64,000 nt of DNA from Prosthecobacter sp. (GCA_019186985.1 JABARQ010000047.1:124001-188000); one strand, 5' to 3'; shown: positions 34,966 to 43,744, numbered from the stretch's first letter. Made by a program: numbers and translations. Notes: generated from the letters alone by a model not told the origin.

Positions 34966-35223
34966 ATGATGCTCTACCTCAGCCGCGCCTTCGTCGAATT
35001 CGGGCCCTTCCCGGTTTCAGAACTGCTCAGCTTCCACCAGCGAGGCATCCTCAAGGAAACCGACTATGTCAGGGTCGAGGGCTCCGACGAGTGGCTGCAT
35101 GTGGACGACTGGGCCGCCGAAGCGAAACCGGCACCCGAAAAGAAGCCTGCCACCAAAAAGGCCAAGCCCCAGCCCGCAGCTGCCAAAAAGCCCGCCGCTA
35201 AAAAGGCGAAGAAGACGGCCTGA
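34966..35223 (+). CDS. GYF_2 (DUF4339) domain protein with Lys/Ala-Pro-rich tail
   Basis: This 85-residue protein, starting at ATG 34966 or 34969, consists of a GYF_2-type domain at residues 3-47: YLSRAFVEFGPFPVSELLSF with the family's G-P-F turn, then a WLHV closing Trp motif. Residues 55-85 are AKPAPEKKPATKKAKPQPAA-like repeats ending KKAKKTA, as in the tails of histone H1 and bacterial HU/Hc1-type proteins. GYF_2 domains bind Pro-rich peptides or other proteins. The tail would give DNA- or RNA-binding ability. That combination is uncommon. Confidence 0.7.
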   Translation: MMLYLSRAFVEFGPFPVSELLSFHQRGILKETDYVRVEGSDEWLHVDDWAAEAKPAPEKKPATKKAKPQPAAAKKPAAKKAKKTA

Positions 35224-35273
35224 GCCTTCTTCCGGGGCGTCTGAAATGAAGTCTGGCAGGGCTTAGCGCCGCC

Positions 35274-36863
35274 TCAGACCGCCTCACGGGTCAGCTTGCC
35301 GTCCACGAGGCGCATCGCACCGGAAGGGTTGGCGTTTTGCAACGGCCCGGGCAGGCAGTCATCCGGGAAGCCCTGATAGCAGACAGGGCGGACGAAGCGC
35401 AGGATGCTGTCCGTGCCGATGCTGGTGAAGAAGCTGTGGCTGGCAGACGGGTAAGGTCCGCCGTGATGCATGGACGGACAAGGCTCAATGCCGGTGCCGA
35501 AGCCGTTGAAGATGATGCGGCCCGCCTTGCGCTCCAGCAGCCGGATCAGCGGCGCGTATTCACGAAGATCTTCCGGCGTGCCATGAACGGCCGCCGTCAG
35601 CTGCCCCTCCAGGCTGCGGGCAAAGCGCAGCATGTCCTCCAGCGAGGCACACTCGGCCACCACGGAGCAGGGGCCAAAAACCTCGCGCTGAAGCTCCTCG
35701 GTGGACTCCAGGACATCGATCGTGGTGCTGAAAATCCGGCAGGCGGCCTGGGTGGCCTCGCTGCTGGGCTCAGCCTCGGACTGTCCCGCCAGCCTGACAC
35801 CGCCCAGGGTGCTCCACACGGCCGTCCCGGCCTCATAGGTTTCACAGATGCCCCGGTGCAGCATGGTCTGAGGGGCAAACTTGGAGGCATGCTCGGACGC
35901 GCTCTGCACAAAGACGCCCAGGTCAGCCCCCTTGAGGCCAAGCACCACGGCAGGGTTGGTGCAGAACTGGCCGACGCCCATGGTGACGGAACCCACATAG
36001 GCTTCGCCGATCTTGGCGGCGCGTTCCTTCAAGGCCCTCGGCAGCAGGAACACCGGATTGATGGAACCCATCTCGGCATAAACAGGAATCGGATGCGGGC
36101 GCGCGGCGGCGATGTCCATCAAGGCACGACCGCCGCGTGTGGAGCCGGTGAAGGCCACGGCCTGCGTGATGGGATGCTGCACCAGGGCACGCCCCAGTTC
36201 ATGCCCACAGCCCTGGAGCAGCGAGAAGGCGGCTTCGGGAAGGCCCGATTTTTGCAGGGCTTTCATCACGGCCCGGCCCAGCATTTCACAGGTGCCCGGG
36301 TGCGCCGGATGACCTTTCACCACCACGGGGCAGCCGGCAGCAAGGGCGCAGACGGTGTCCGTTCCCACGACACCAATGGCAAAGGGAAAGTTGCTGGCGC
36401 CAAAGACCACCACGGGGCCGATGGGCAGCATCATTTTGCGTACATCAGGCTTCGGCGCCGGGACACGGTCCGGCTGGGCGAGGTCAATGCTCAGGCCCGC
36501 CCAGGATCCTTCACGGATGAGGGCCGCGAACATCTTGCACTGGTTCACGGCACGCCCCCGCTCACCCGTCAGACGGGCCATGGGAAGCGCCGTCTCGGCA
36601 TGGGCACGCTCCAGCAGCGCATCTCCCAGCGCGAGGATTTCATCCGCAATCGTCTCCAGGAGACGCGCCCGAATCTCAACCGGCGCCTGGCGCAGGGAGT
36701 CAAAGGCCCCTTCAGCGGCCTGCAACGCCTCCTCCACCTCGGCGAGGGTCGCCTCGCCAAAGCTGGGCTCCATCTTCTGGCTCGTGGCGGGATTCTCAGC
36801 CTGAAAGGGGGAGTTGTCAGCAGCGGCTTCGCGGCCGGCAATGAGGTGATGTCCGGTGATCAT
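35274..36863 (-). CDS. Aldehyde dehydrogenase, 2-oxoglutarate semialdehyde (KGSADH) type
   Basis: This 529-residue protein has the ALDH fold: FGASNFPFAIGVVGTDTVCALAAGCPVVVKGHPAHPGT (NADP-site region), FTGSTRGGRALMD, EMGSINPVFLLP with the general-base Glu, and GQFCTNPAVV with the nucleophile Cys. It has the length and the 'GHPAHPGT' feature of the NADP-dependent 2-oxoglutarate semialdehyde dehydrogenase family, which ends pentose, glucarate or hydroxyproline breakdown by making 2-oxoglutarate. No related catabolic genes are close by. It is followed downstream by nothing on the same strand. Confidence 0.82.
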   Translation of the reverse strand: MITGHHLIAGREAAADNSPFQAENPATSQKMEPSFGEATLAEVEEALQAAEGAFDSLRQAPVEIRARLLETIADEILALGDALLERAHAETALPMARLTGERGRAVNQCKMFAALIREGSWAGLSIDLAQPDRVPAPKPDVRKMMLPIGPVVVFGASNFPFAIGVVGTDTVCALAAGCPVVVKGHPAHPGTCEMLGRAVMKALQKSGLPEAAFSLLQGCGHELGRALVQHPITQAVAFTGSTRGGRALMDIAAARPHPIPVYAEMGSINPVFLLPRALKERAAKIGEAYVGSVTMGVGQFCTNPAVVLGLKGADLGVFVQSASEHASKFAPQTMLHRGICETYEAGTAVWSTLGGVRLAGQSEAEPSSEATQAACRIFSTTIDVLESTEELQREVFGPCSVVAECASLEDMLRFARSLEGQLTAAVHGTPEDLREYAPLIRLLERKAGRIIFNGFGTGIEPCPSMHHGGPYPSASHSFFTSIGTDSILRFVRPVCYQGFPDDCLPGPLQNANPSGAMRLVDGKLTREAV

Positions 36864-36965
36864 GGTGTGCGGAGAAAGGGTGGCGAGTCCTAGCGCGGTT
36901 GAATGCCGAGTCCAGCAAAGAACCGCTTCGACGTTGGTCCGATGCTGTAAAAAACAGGCAGCCCT

Positions 36966-37613
36966 TCACCCTCCACGATAGGCGCTGACCCAGTCCTTGA
37001 AGAAGATCATCTGGCTCTTCAGACGACGCTTCCGATAGATGCCCTGCCCCTCACGATCAGCGGCGGTCCCCTGCTGCGAGCTGGGCCCCGTGTTGCCTTC
37101 AATGGTCAGGATCGCGTTGCCGAGATCACGCTCAACGATGCCCGTGTGCCCGATCCGCCAGCGCCTTTCCTTGGCGATGTAGCTCATCACGCCAAAGGTG
37201 TCGGCAGGGCGGGCCAGGTATCCCGTCGCCGCACTCCAGTAGTTGCCATACACCATGTCCGAAGCCCGGGCCGAACGCGGATACAACCCGGGAAACCCTG
37301 ACTGAAGGCCCACAAAATGCACAAACGCCGCACAGTAGGGCACCTGCCTGCCCTGCAGGCCGACCGCCGAAAGGATGTAGTCGATGTTCTGTCCGTCATT
37401 TTTTCCAGTCGCCTCCTTCCAACCGATGTAACGGCTGGCCGTCCACACGACGCGTCCACGCACAAAATCCATCGTCGCCACCGGATTCTGCACCGTGGCG
37501 TAGGCGGGCACCTGGTGATCATAGGCTGCGGGCAGAGGCATGCCTGGAGGAGGTGGTGTCATTGCCAACACACCAATCGCCAGCAGGCCGAGGATGCCAT
37601 AATAGAAGTTCAT
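36966..37613 (-). CDS. CHAP/NlpC-like cysteine hydrolase, probable endolysin-type
   Basis: This 215-residue protein has an N-terminal hydrophobic helix (YYGILGLLAIGVLAM), so it is exported or membrane-anchored. The catalytic part is like CHAP-family or TIGR02594-like proteins: ASRYIGWKEATGKNDGQ, then VPYCAAFVHFVG with the nucleophile Cys, and GHTGIVERDLG with the catalytic His, plus a following acidic EGNTGP. These enzymes cut peptidoglycan peptide or amide bonds. Its start overlaps the stop of the holin-like gene (ATGA at 37610-37613). A lysis cassette or domesticated version of one is the natural reading. Confidence 0.65.
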   Translation of the reverse strand: MNFYYGILGLLAIGVLAMTPPPPGMPLPAAYDHQVPAYATVQNPVATMDFVRGRVVWTASRYIGWKEATGKNDGQNIDYILSAVGLQGRQVPYCAAFVHFVGLQSGFPGLYPRSARASDMVYGNYWSAATGYLARPADTFGVMSYIAKERRWRIGHTGIVERDLGNAILTIEGNTGPSSQQGTAADREGQGIYRKRRLKSQMIFFKDWVSAYRGG

Positions 37614-38038
37614 GCATCAGCTCCCGCTCCAAGGGCCGTGATCTTGACAAAACACCAGACGAGCACGGACATGACGACAATGACAACCCAGATGCGATGA
37701 GGCGCGGGAATGTTTTTAAAGTCATTCTTGAAGCTGTCGCCGTCGATATACTCCGCCAGCGTGGGGAAGCTAAAATGGAAAATCAGCCACACTGTCAGCA
37801 CGGCAAAAGAAGTTCCCAGCGCTCCGTAGATCAAAACATGCACCATGCCGAAGTCACTCACCGCAGAAGTGGGGTCCACTTTCTGGATCAAGTAAGGCAC
37901 CACGCGAAAAGCAGCAAGCAGCAGCAGCCAGATCAGAACGTCATGAATGTTCTTTGTCAGAAAGCTGAGTGAAAACGGAGGCTTCTTCGGCCCAGGCCTG
38001 GGCTCAGGGGGAGAATCAGAAGCCGGAGTCATGCTCAT
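37610..38038 (-). CDS. Holin-like small membrane protein
   Basis: This 142-residue protein has three predicted membrane helices (about 33-52, 66-88 and 116-136) with a Pro-rich charged N-terminal stretch (PPEPRPGPKKPP). It has no recognisable family motif. Its size, helices and 4-base overlap with a peptidoglycan hydrolase gene are what phage holins show. It could equally be an unrelated membrane partner of that hydrolase. The gene follows nuoG on the same strand, 62 bases away, but the AT-rich gap suggests a separate promoter. Confidence 0.5.
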   Translation of the reverse strand: MSMTPASDSPPEPRPGPKKPPFSLSFLTKNIHDVLIWLLLLAAFRVVPYLIQKVDPTSAVSDFGMVHVLIYGALGTSFAVLTVWLIFHFSFPTLAEYIDGDSFKNDFKNIPAPHRIWVVIVVMSVLVWCFVKITALGAGADA

Positions 38039-38100
38039 GACTGAGCATGCTTACAAACCTGGATTATTTATTCAACCGAAAAATTAAGCAATCCTTCAGA

Positions 38101-39837
38101 TTAACCAACAATGACGCCCTTGGCCCGGCGCTCATTTTCACGCTCAAGCAGTGGGATTTTCTCGGAAGTTTTCAACACCTGCACTCCCAGGTCGCCAATC
38201 TTGGCGAAGCTAAGGCCGTTGAAGCAGGCGATTTCGGCGGCAAGGCGGCTGAAGACATCCTCAATGCTGTGCAGGCCGTTGGAGCCTCCGAAGGCCACAA
38301 CCAGGTCACGCAGGATTTCCCAGGTGTCACGGGCGTTGCCAGGGGCGTTCACAGCCTTGTTCAAGCGCTGAAGACGTCCGGTGACATTGATCATGCTGCC
38401 GCGTTTCTCGGCGTAGGCATTGCCAGGAAGCACCACATGGCTCAGTTCGGCACAGGCGTTGGCCAGGATGTGCAGGGACACCAGGCAGCCCACCTTTTCC
38501 AGATCGCGCTGCTCAAAGCCGGCCTTCAGAAGATTCTCACCCAGGGCCAGCACGACCCGCAGACGACCGCGGCTCATGAGTTCGGTGATGCCTGCCAGCT
38601 TGGAGCCGGGCTCAACGCCAAGGATCTGCTTCACACCTGTCGAATTTGGATTCAGGTCGTCGGCACGCAGGTAGTTGTCCGCACCGCCGGTCCGGGGGAT
38701 GACGTCCACATTCTCCGTGCCCAGGGTCCGGGCAAGCTGCCTGACAAAAAACAGCTCCTCGTTGGTCATGCGCGCGCTGGCGATGATGGCGACTTCCTCG
38801 CCCTTCACGCCCGCTGCGGCGGAGGCCACAGCCTGAATGGCTTTTTTCCAGGTGCTGACCTCATGCCTTCCGCCCGTCTTCACCATCGGATCCGTCAGAC
38901 GGAACTCGCTGTTGACGAAGTGGAAGTCCAGACGGCCCTGGTCGCACATCCAGCTTGAGTTGACGTCGTTGTTGTCGCGCGGAGTCTGGCGGTAGATGGT
39001 GTCACCACGCGCACCAATCTCCATGTTGCAGCCACGGCCGCATTTGGTGCAGATGCTGTTCGTCTCAGTCAGGAACCAGACGCGCTGCTGGAAACGGAAG
39101 TCGTTCGAAGTGAGCGCACCGACCGGGCAGATGTCCACGGTGTTGAGCGAGTAATTGTGCTCCAGGCGCTTGCCAGGATGCACCGCCAGCGTGGTGTAGC
39201 TGCCGCGCTCCGTGAAGCCAAGCACGGGTTCGTCGGCGATTTCTGCCGTGAAGCGGATGCAGCGGCTGCACATGATGCAGCGTTCGTCGTCCAGACGCAC
39301 ACGCGGGCCGATGTCGACATTCTTCGGCTTCTTCACCTTCTCCTCACGGAACCGGCTTTCGCCGCGGCCGTGCTCGACGCTGAACTCCTGGAGACGGCAC
39401 TCGCCGGCCTGGTCGCAGATCGGGCAGTCGAGCGGGTGGTTGATCAGCAGGAACTCCATCACGCCCTTGCGGACCTCCTGGGTCAGCACGCTGTCCGTGC
39501 GAATGCCCATGCCTTCGGCCACGGTGTTGGCGCAGGCGATGACCGGACGTGGCATCCAGCCGATCTTCGGCATGCCGTGCTCGTCTTTTTCAGGCTCCTG
39601 GCCGGGGGCGGGACGCGGTGGCATGCCCATCTCCACGAGGCACATGCGGCAGTTGCCTGGAGAAGAAAGCTTCGGGTGGTAGCAGTAGTGCGGCACCTCC
39701 CTTTGCACCTGCCGGCAGGCCTCGATCATGCGGGTGCCCTTCGGGAACTTGTGCCACACGCCGTCAATCTGAACATTCACCAAGTCCACGGGAGGAGGAG
39801 GCGCGGCAGGAGCAGGAGCGGCTTCAGGAGCAGGCAT
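38101..39837 (-). CDS. nuoG: NADH-quinone oxidoreductase subunit G
   Basis: This 578-residue NuoG has an Ala/Pro-rich N-terminal extension of about 17 residues before the ferredoxin-like domain. Fe-S ligands include the 2Fe-2S set (PHYCYH, GNCRMCLVEM, CANTV), the His-Cys set NHPLDCPICDQAGEC, and 4Fe-4S CIMCSRCIRF with DICPVGAL. The molybdopterin-type domain begins with NSICTKCGRGCNME, and Cys in that motif may hold an N7-like cluster. It is short compared with E. coli NuoG (about 900). It is alone here: no other complex I genes lie within the window. NuoG collects electrons in complex I of the respiratory chain. Confidence 0.9.
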   Translation of the reverse strand: MPAPEAAPAPAAPPPPVDLVNVQIDGVWHKFPKGTRMIEACRQVQREVPHYCYHPKLSSPGNCRMCLVEMGMPPRPAPGQEPEKDEHGMPKIGWMPRPVIACANTVAEGMGIRTDSVLTQEVRKGVMEFLLINHPLDCPICDQAGECRLQEFSVEHGRGESRFREEKVKKPKNVDIGPRVRLDDERCIMCSRCIRFTAEIADEPVLGFTERGSYTTLAVHPGKRLEHNYSLNTVDICPVGALTSNDFRFQQRVWFLTETNSICTKCGRGCNMEIGARGDTIYRQTPRDNNDVNSSWMCDQGRLDFHFVNSEFRLTDPMVKTGGRHEVSTWKKAIQAVASAAAGVKGEEVAIIASARMTNEELFFVRQLARTLGTENVDVIPRTGGADNYLRADDLNPNSTGVKQILGVEPGSKLAGITELMSRGRLRVVLALGENLLKAGFEQRDLEKVGCLVSLHILANACAELSHVVLPGNAYAEKRGSMINVTGRLQRLNKAVNAPGNARDTWEILRDLVVAFGGSNGLHSIEDVFSRLAAEIACFNGLSFAKIGDLGVQVLKTSEKIPLLERENERRAKGVIVG

Positions 39838-39897
39838 GGGGGGAAAGGCAGGAGTCCTGCCGAGTATCGGAGTCGGAAAGAGGGCGGCAACCCGAAT

Positions 39898-39915
39898 TTG
39901 TGAAAAATTTCACAA
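39898..39915. promoter_or_regulatory. Perfect CRP/FNR-family dyad upstream of nuoG
   Basis: TTGTGAAAAATTTCACAA is a perfect inverted repeat. It contains TGTGA-N6-TCACA, the consensus half-sites of CRP. It lies 61 bases upstream of the nuoG start (39837), reading to the left, and 180 bases from the ATG of the SHD1 gene to the right. The rest of the 258-base gap has no other clear signal. Confidence 0.6.
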
Positions 39916-40095
39916 GCTCACCAGAAACAGGCCTGTCCGGCCTCCTGACCCATCACGATTTGCTCCGCCTCACTGCCCGGCCAAAGTGGTCAGGGCCCTG
40001 CATCAGCCAGTTCCAGCGGTTCTTTTTACACGCAAAAAAGCCTGTCATATCTCCGGCATTTTCACTAATATCACCAAGATTAATCAAAATTTCCT

Positions 40096-40821
40096 ATGAT
40101 CTTAAAAAATCAAAAGGCCAGGATTCTTTGCCTCTCACTTAGTCTTCTGGCCAAGGAGGCTCTTCAGGCGGAACCCAAAACCTTCACCAGCCCGGACGGA
40201 CGAACATTGCAGGCGGAAATCATCTCCGCGACGCCTGACCGGGTGACCCTGAAGACAACTGCAGGCCAGACCCTGGTGGCCCCGATCGACAAGTTCATCC
40301 CGGCGGATCAGGAAGACATCGCCGCCTGGAGAAAAGCCAACCCTGCGAAAATCAACTATCGCTTCGTCGCCGACTTTACCAAATCCAAGGAAGGCTCCAG
40401 CAAGATCAAACAGGGCAACATTTTCGTCACCACGGAACGCTGGGTTTGCAATTTGAAGCTGATCAACCAGTCCGGGCAGACCCTGGAGGATGTCAGCGCC
40501 GGCTACCGGATTTTCTTCGACCAGCTGGAAAGGGGTGAAAAAATCACCCGCAGCAAGGCAGGCAGGCTGGACTTCGGCACCCTGAAGGCGCTGCAGCAGG
40601 TCGTCGTCAAAACGGACGCCGTCGAGCTTCAGGCGATCGAACTCGAGGGAGGCTACTATTTCACGGACGGGTCGCGGGCACGCCAGAAGGAAGGCATCAG
40701 GGGCATCCTGATCGACATCATGCACGAGGGGAAAAAGGTCTTCACCTGGATCTCCCCCGGGGTTCCCAAGGGTGCGGAACGAGTTGCAGAAGGCACCGGG
40801 GGCTCGCTTTCGAACCCCTGA
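40096..40821 (+). CDS. Secreted protein with SLA1-homology (SHD1) domain
   Basis: This 241-residue protein has an N-terminal signal (ILCLSLSLLAKEALQAE). Residues 27-78 match SHD1/SH3-like modules common in Planctomycetota and Verrucomicrobiota: TFTSPDGRTLQAEIISATPD, VTLKTTAGQTLVAPIDKFIPADQEDIAAWRK. Residues 80-225 are a second beta-rich domain (WVCNLKLINQSGQTLEDVSAGYRIFFD) of unknown role. SHD1 modules bind peptides or sugars in the cases studied. The gene's leader contains a poly-A-rich stretch with a weak Shine-Dalgarno. It converges on phoU. Confidence 0.65.
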   Translation: MILKNQKARILCLSLSLLAKEALQAEPKTFTSPDGRTLQAEIISATPDRVTLKTTAGQTLVAPIDKFIPADQEDIAAWRKANPAKINYRFVADFTKSKEGSSKIKQGNIFVTTERWVCNLKLINQSGQTLEDVSAGYRIFFDQLERGEKITRSKAGRLDFGTLKALQQVVVKTDAVELQAIELEGGYYFTDGSRARQKEGIRGILIDIMHEGKKVFTWISPGVPKGAERVAEGTGGSLSNP

Positions 40822-40837
40822 CCCGGCACCCTTCGGA

Positions 40838-41539
40838 TCAGACGGCGTCAGGCGCCGCCTCGTCCGCCTTCTTGTGCTTGGTGAAGCGGATGTCCTCCGC
40901 CTTCTCGATGAAGATGGTGTCTTCGCAGATGTTTTTGGCGTGGTCGCCGACCCGCTCCAGGAAACGGGCCACGAAGATCAGGTGCAGATAGGCCTCCAGG
41001 GGGGAGTTCCGGCTTTCCATGATCTGAAGCAGCGAGGCGTCGAGGGCCTTTTCGGCGGCATCCAGCTCCTTGTCGAGCTTGCGTGCGGCGGCGGCGGCTT
41101 CGGGATCAGCGTCGGCAAAGGCTTGAAAACTGGCGGCCAGGTTGCGGACGCAGAGCTCATAGACGGGCTCGATGAGCTTCACCTCGGAGATTTCCGGCAG
41201 GTGGTTGATGTGGCGGGCGCGCTTGGCGATGCTGCTGGCCTGGTCGGCGATGCGCTCCAGGTTGTTCGCCACGCGGATGGTGCCCATGACCTGGCGGAGG
41301 TCGTGCGCCGTCGGCTGAAACTTGAGCAGGATCTGCATGCCGAGCTGGTCGATGCTCTTTTCCAGCTCGTTCACGTCCTGGTCGGCGGCGATGGCGGCGT
41401 TGCACAGGTCGGTGTCACGCTCCAGCAGGCCGCGCATGGCGTCCGCCAGGTTCTTTTTCGCCATGCTGGACATGGTGAGCACCTGCTCGCGAAGGCGGGT
41501 GAGGGACTGGTTGAAGGAGCTGAGGATGTGTTCGTGCAT
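40838..41539 (-). CDS. phoU: Phosphate transport system regulatory protein
   Basis: This 233-residue protein has two tandem PhoU repeats of three helices (FNQSLTRLREQVLTMSSMAKKNLADAM ... LERIADQASSIAKRARHI; then AFADADPEAAAAARKL ... RFLERVGDHAKNICED). The E(R)xxDxxxxIAxx metal motifs ERIADQASSIA and ERVGDHAKNI are present. PhoU keeps the PhoR kinase quiet when phosphate is sufficient. It is the last gene of the minus-strand operon that also holds the PlcP-type phosphoesterase and the glycosyltransferase, opposite to phoB-phoR. Confidence 0.92.
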   Translation of the reverse strand: MHEHILSSFNQSLTRLREQVLTMSSMAKKNLADAMRGLLERDTDLCNAAIAADQDVNELEKSIDQLGMQILLKFQPTAHDLRQVMGTIRVANNLERIADQASSIAKRARHINHLPEISEVKLIEPVYELCVRNLAASFQAFADADPEAAAAARKLDKELDAAEKALDASLLQIMESRNSPLEAYLHLIFVARFLERVGDHAKNICEDTIFIEKAEDIRFTKHKKADEAAPDAV

Positions 41540-41568
41540 GAGCGGCGAAGTGACGGCTGCCGTCAGCC

Positions 41569-42459
41569 TTACATGGGCATCGTGACATTATCGACACCAA
41601 AATCCGTCTCATTCTTCACTTCGGTGCTCCTGGCCGGCCCCTTGGGCTGCCGGTTCGTGCGCTCGCAGAAATCATGATAGTTGATGACTTCAAACCGGCC
41701 GTCGTCATGCTCCAGGATCGCGGTCATGGATTCGACCCAGTCGCCCGAGTTCAGATAGTGCGTCTCACCGATGATCTTGTTGGCCGGGCTGTGGATGTGC
41801 CCGCAGATGATGCCCACGCAGCCCTTGGACTTCGCCAGCTCCTGAAGCTGCTCCTCATATCTCCCGACGAAGTTGACGGCGGACTTGACCTTCAGCTTCA
41901 CCCACCGGCTCAGGGAGAAGCTCTCCTTGCCGCAGGCATGACGCCACCAGTTGTAGAGGCGGTTGACACGCAGCAGGATGTTGTAGCCGATGCCGCCCAG
42001 CCTGGCGATCCACGGATGGTTGGTGGTGACATGGTCGAAGCCGTCGCCATGGACGACCAGGTAGTTCCCGCGCTTCGTCGGATGAATGTGCTCGCCGGCG
42101 ATGCGGAAGTTGTCGAGCTGGATGGGGATGAAGCGGTCGAGGATGTCGTCGTGGTTCCCCCGCAGGTAGATGATCTCGGTGGCCTCCTTCTCCATCTTCT
42201 TCAGCACCGTGCGCAGGAAGCCGGTGTGCCCCTTGTTCCAGCCCCCCATGCTGCGCAGGTGCCAGGCATCGATGATGTCGCCGTTCATGATCAGCTGGTC
42301 GCAGAAGATGTGGCGGATGAAATGGGAGGCCTGCGCCGCCTTGCAGTCGGGCATGCCCAGGTGGACATCAGAGATGATCAGGGTGCGGACACGCAGCTTC
42401 GTCTTCTGCCGTGCGGGGTCCGCGGGCAGGTCGAGGGAGTCTTCAGCAGGGTCGCTCAT
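41569..42459 (-). CDS. PlcP-type metallophosphoesterase (LpxH-like annotated)
   Basis: This 296-residue protein has metal ligands SDVHLG, NGDIIDAW, RGNHDD, VVHGDGFDH and GHIHSPAN. This is the metallophosphoesterase family often annotated as UDP-2,3-diacylglucosamine diphosphatase. The longer form here, with SLSRWVKLKVKSAVNFVGRYEE, the GHIH loop and LNSGDWVESMTAILEH, is the subgroup that includes PlcP, a phospholipase C which removes phospholipid head groups during phosphate limitation. Next upstream on the same strand is a GT4 glycosyltransferase and downstream is phoU. The position argues for PlcP over LpxH. Confidence 0.7.
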   Translation of the reverse strand: MSDPAEDSLDLPADPARQKTKLRVRTLIISDVHLGMPDCKAAQASHFIRHIFCDQLIMNGDIIDAWHLRSMGGWNKGHTGFLRTVLKKMEKEATEIIYLRGNHDDILDRFIPIQLDNFRIAGEHIHPTKRGNYLVVHGDGFDHVTTNHPWIARLGGIGYNILLRVNRLYNWWRHACGKESFSLSRWVKLKVKSAVNFVGRYEEQLQELAKSKGCVGIICGHIHSPANKIIGETHYLNSGDWVESMTAILEHDDGRFEVINYHDFCERTNRQPKGPARSTEVKNETDFGVDNVTMPM

Positions 42460-42477
42460 GATCGGTTCGGGTTCATT

Positions 42478-43620
42478 CTAGCCGCAGGTTTTCCTGGCGT
42501 CGATGGCGGCCTGAAGCTCGGCTTCAAACTGCTCCACAACCCGCTTCCAGCCATAGTCCCCGGCGGCCTGGCGGGCGGCCTCACGAATCGCGGGCAGCCT
42601 GGAGCCCCCCCAGAGACCGGCGGCTTCCCGGACTTTGTCGAGATAGGCCGCCTCATCCTCGAAGGATGCCAGGAACCCGTTTTCACCCGGACGCATGACC
42701 AGCCGGGGCGCGGCGTAGTCATAGGCCACGGTGACAAGCCCGCTGGACATGGCCTCCAGGACAACATTGCCAAAGGTCTCGCTCGAGCTTGGGAAGAGGA
42801 AATAGTCGGCGCTGGCGTAACATTCCGCCAGTTCGACGCCACGCCGGGCTCCCAGATAGAGGCATTCCGGATGCTCCGCCTGCAGCGCCTTGAGACGGGG
42901 GCCGTCACCAACGACGACGCAGGCCGCGTTCGGATGCACCTCCCTGAAAATGGCAAAGGCGCGCATGAGCAGGGGCAGGTTCTTTTCCGCCGCCACGCGC
43001 CCGACATAGACGGCCACCGGGGCTGAATCATCCACGCCCCATTCCTTGCGCAGGGCGGCGCGGCGCTGGATGGGGGAAAAAAGCTCCGTGTCCACCCCGC
43101 GGCCCAGCACCCCCACGTTCACAATGCCCCAGCGCTGGAGCATGGCGGCCGTGTCGGCGCTGGGGGTCAGGGTGCGGAAGGTCTGGTTGTGAATGCCGCG
43201 CAGCAGGCCTGTGGCGACCGCCTCCAGCCCCGGCAGATGGTATTCCTCAAGGTAGGTTTGAAAATTCGTGTGAAAGCCGGACACGACCGGGATGCCCAGC
43301 CTGGAGGCCGCCCGGATGCTGGCGATGCCCAGCGGCGTCTCCGTGGCCACATAGAGGACATCGGGGCGGAACTTTTCAAACCGCGACTGCATCTGCCCGG
43401 TGGTGCTGAAGCCGATCCTCAGCCCCGGATAACCCGGCAGAGGCATGGAGGTGACGACGTGCCGGGGCAGCAGGTCCGGCTCATCCTCCGGTGCGGCCAG
43501 CGTGGTCACGACCTCAAGCTCATGCCCCCTGGCGGCCAGGCCGGCGGCGAAGGTGGACAGGGACCTGGCCACGCCGTTGATGTCGGGTGGATAGGTGTCC
43601 GTGATGAGCATCAGCTTCAT
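42478..43620 (-). CDS. GT4 glycosyltransferase, probable glycolipid synthase (Agt-like)
   Basis: ATG at 43620 (MKLMLITDTYPPDINGVARSL) is preferred to GTG 43638; product 380 residues. It is a GT-B fold, family 4: N-terminal TDTYPPDINGVARS loop, GFHTNFQTYLEEY, TPSADTAAMLQRWG, GRGVDTELFSP, and the nucleotide-sugar part VAVYVGRVAAEKNLPLL with FPSSSETFGNVVLEAMSSGL (E-x7-E motif). Such enzymes transfer glucose, glucuronate or mannose to diacylglycerol or phosphatidylinositol. It lies 18 bases before the PlcP-type gene, so the pair would release diacylglycerol and glycosylate it, replacing phospholipid by glycolipid. Confidence 0.8.
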   Translation of the reverse strand: MKLMLITDTYPPDINGVARSLSTFAAGLAARGHELEVVTTLAAPEDEPDLLPRHVVTSMPLPGYPGLRIGFSTTGQMQSRFEKFRPDVLYVATETPLGIASIRAASRLGIPVVSGFHTNFQTYLEEYHLPGLEAVATGLLRGIHNQTFRTLTPSADTAAMLQRWGIVNVGVLGRGVDTELFSPIQRRAALRKEWGVDDSAPVAVYVGRVAAEKNLPLLMRAFAIFREVHPNAACVVVGDGPRLKALQAEHPECLYLGARRGVELAECYASADYFLFPSSSETFGNVVLEAMSSGLVTVAYDYAAPRLVMRPGENGFLASFEDEAAYLDKVREAAGLWGGSRLPAIREAARQAAGDYGWKRVVEQFEAELQAAIDARKTCG

Positions 43621-43722
43621 TCCGCCTGCGGGTGCCACGAAATGACGGCGGAATCAACCCCCGGCAGGCCGGCGCAGGGTGACGAAAACGACACCTGAGG
43701 CCGCCCTTGGATTCCGACGCTT

Positions 43723-43744
43723 CTGTGACACAGTCGTCACCAAG
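43723..43744. promoter_or_regulatory. Pho-box-like sequence between the glycosyltransferase and phoB
   Basis: CTGTGAC-ACAG-TCGTCAC-CAAG (43723-43744) has two 7-base half-sites spaced 4 apart, as in the CTGTCAT-N4-CTGTCAT Pho box. A third TTGTGAC lies at 43750-43756 or close by. It is 54 bases before phoB and 103 before the glycosyltransferase. The half-sites also form the inverted pair GTGAC/GTCAC, so a dyad-binding regulator is an alternative. Confidence 0.5.
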
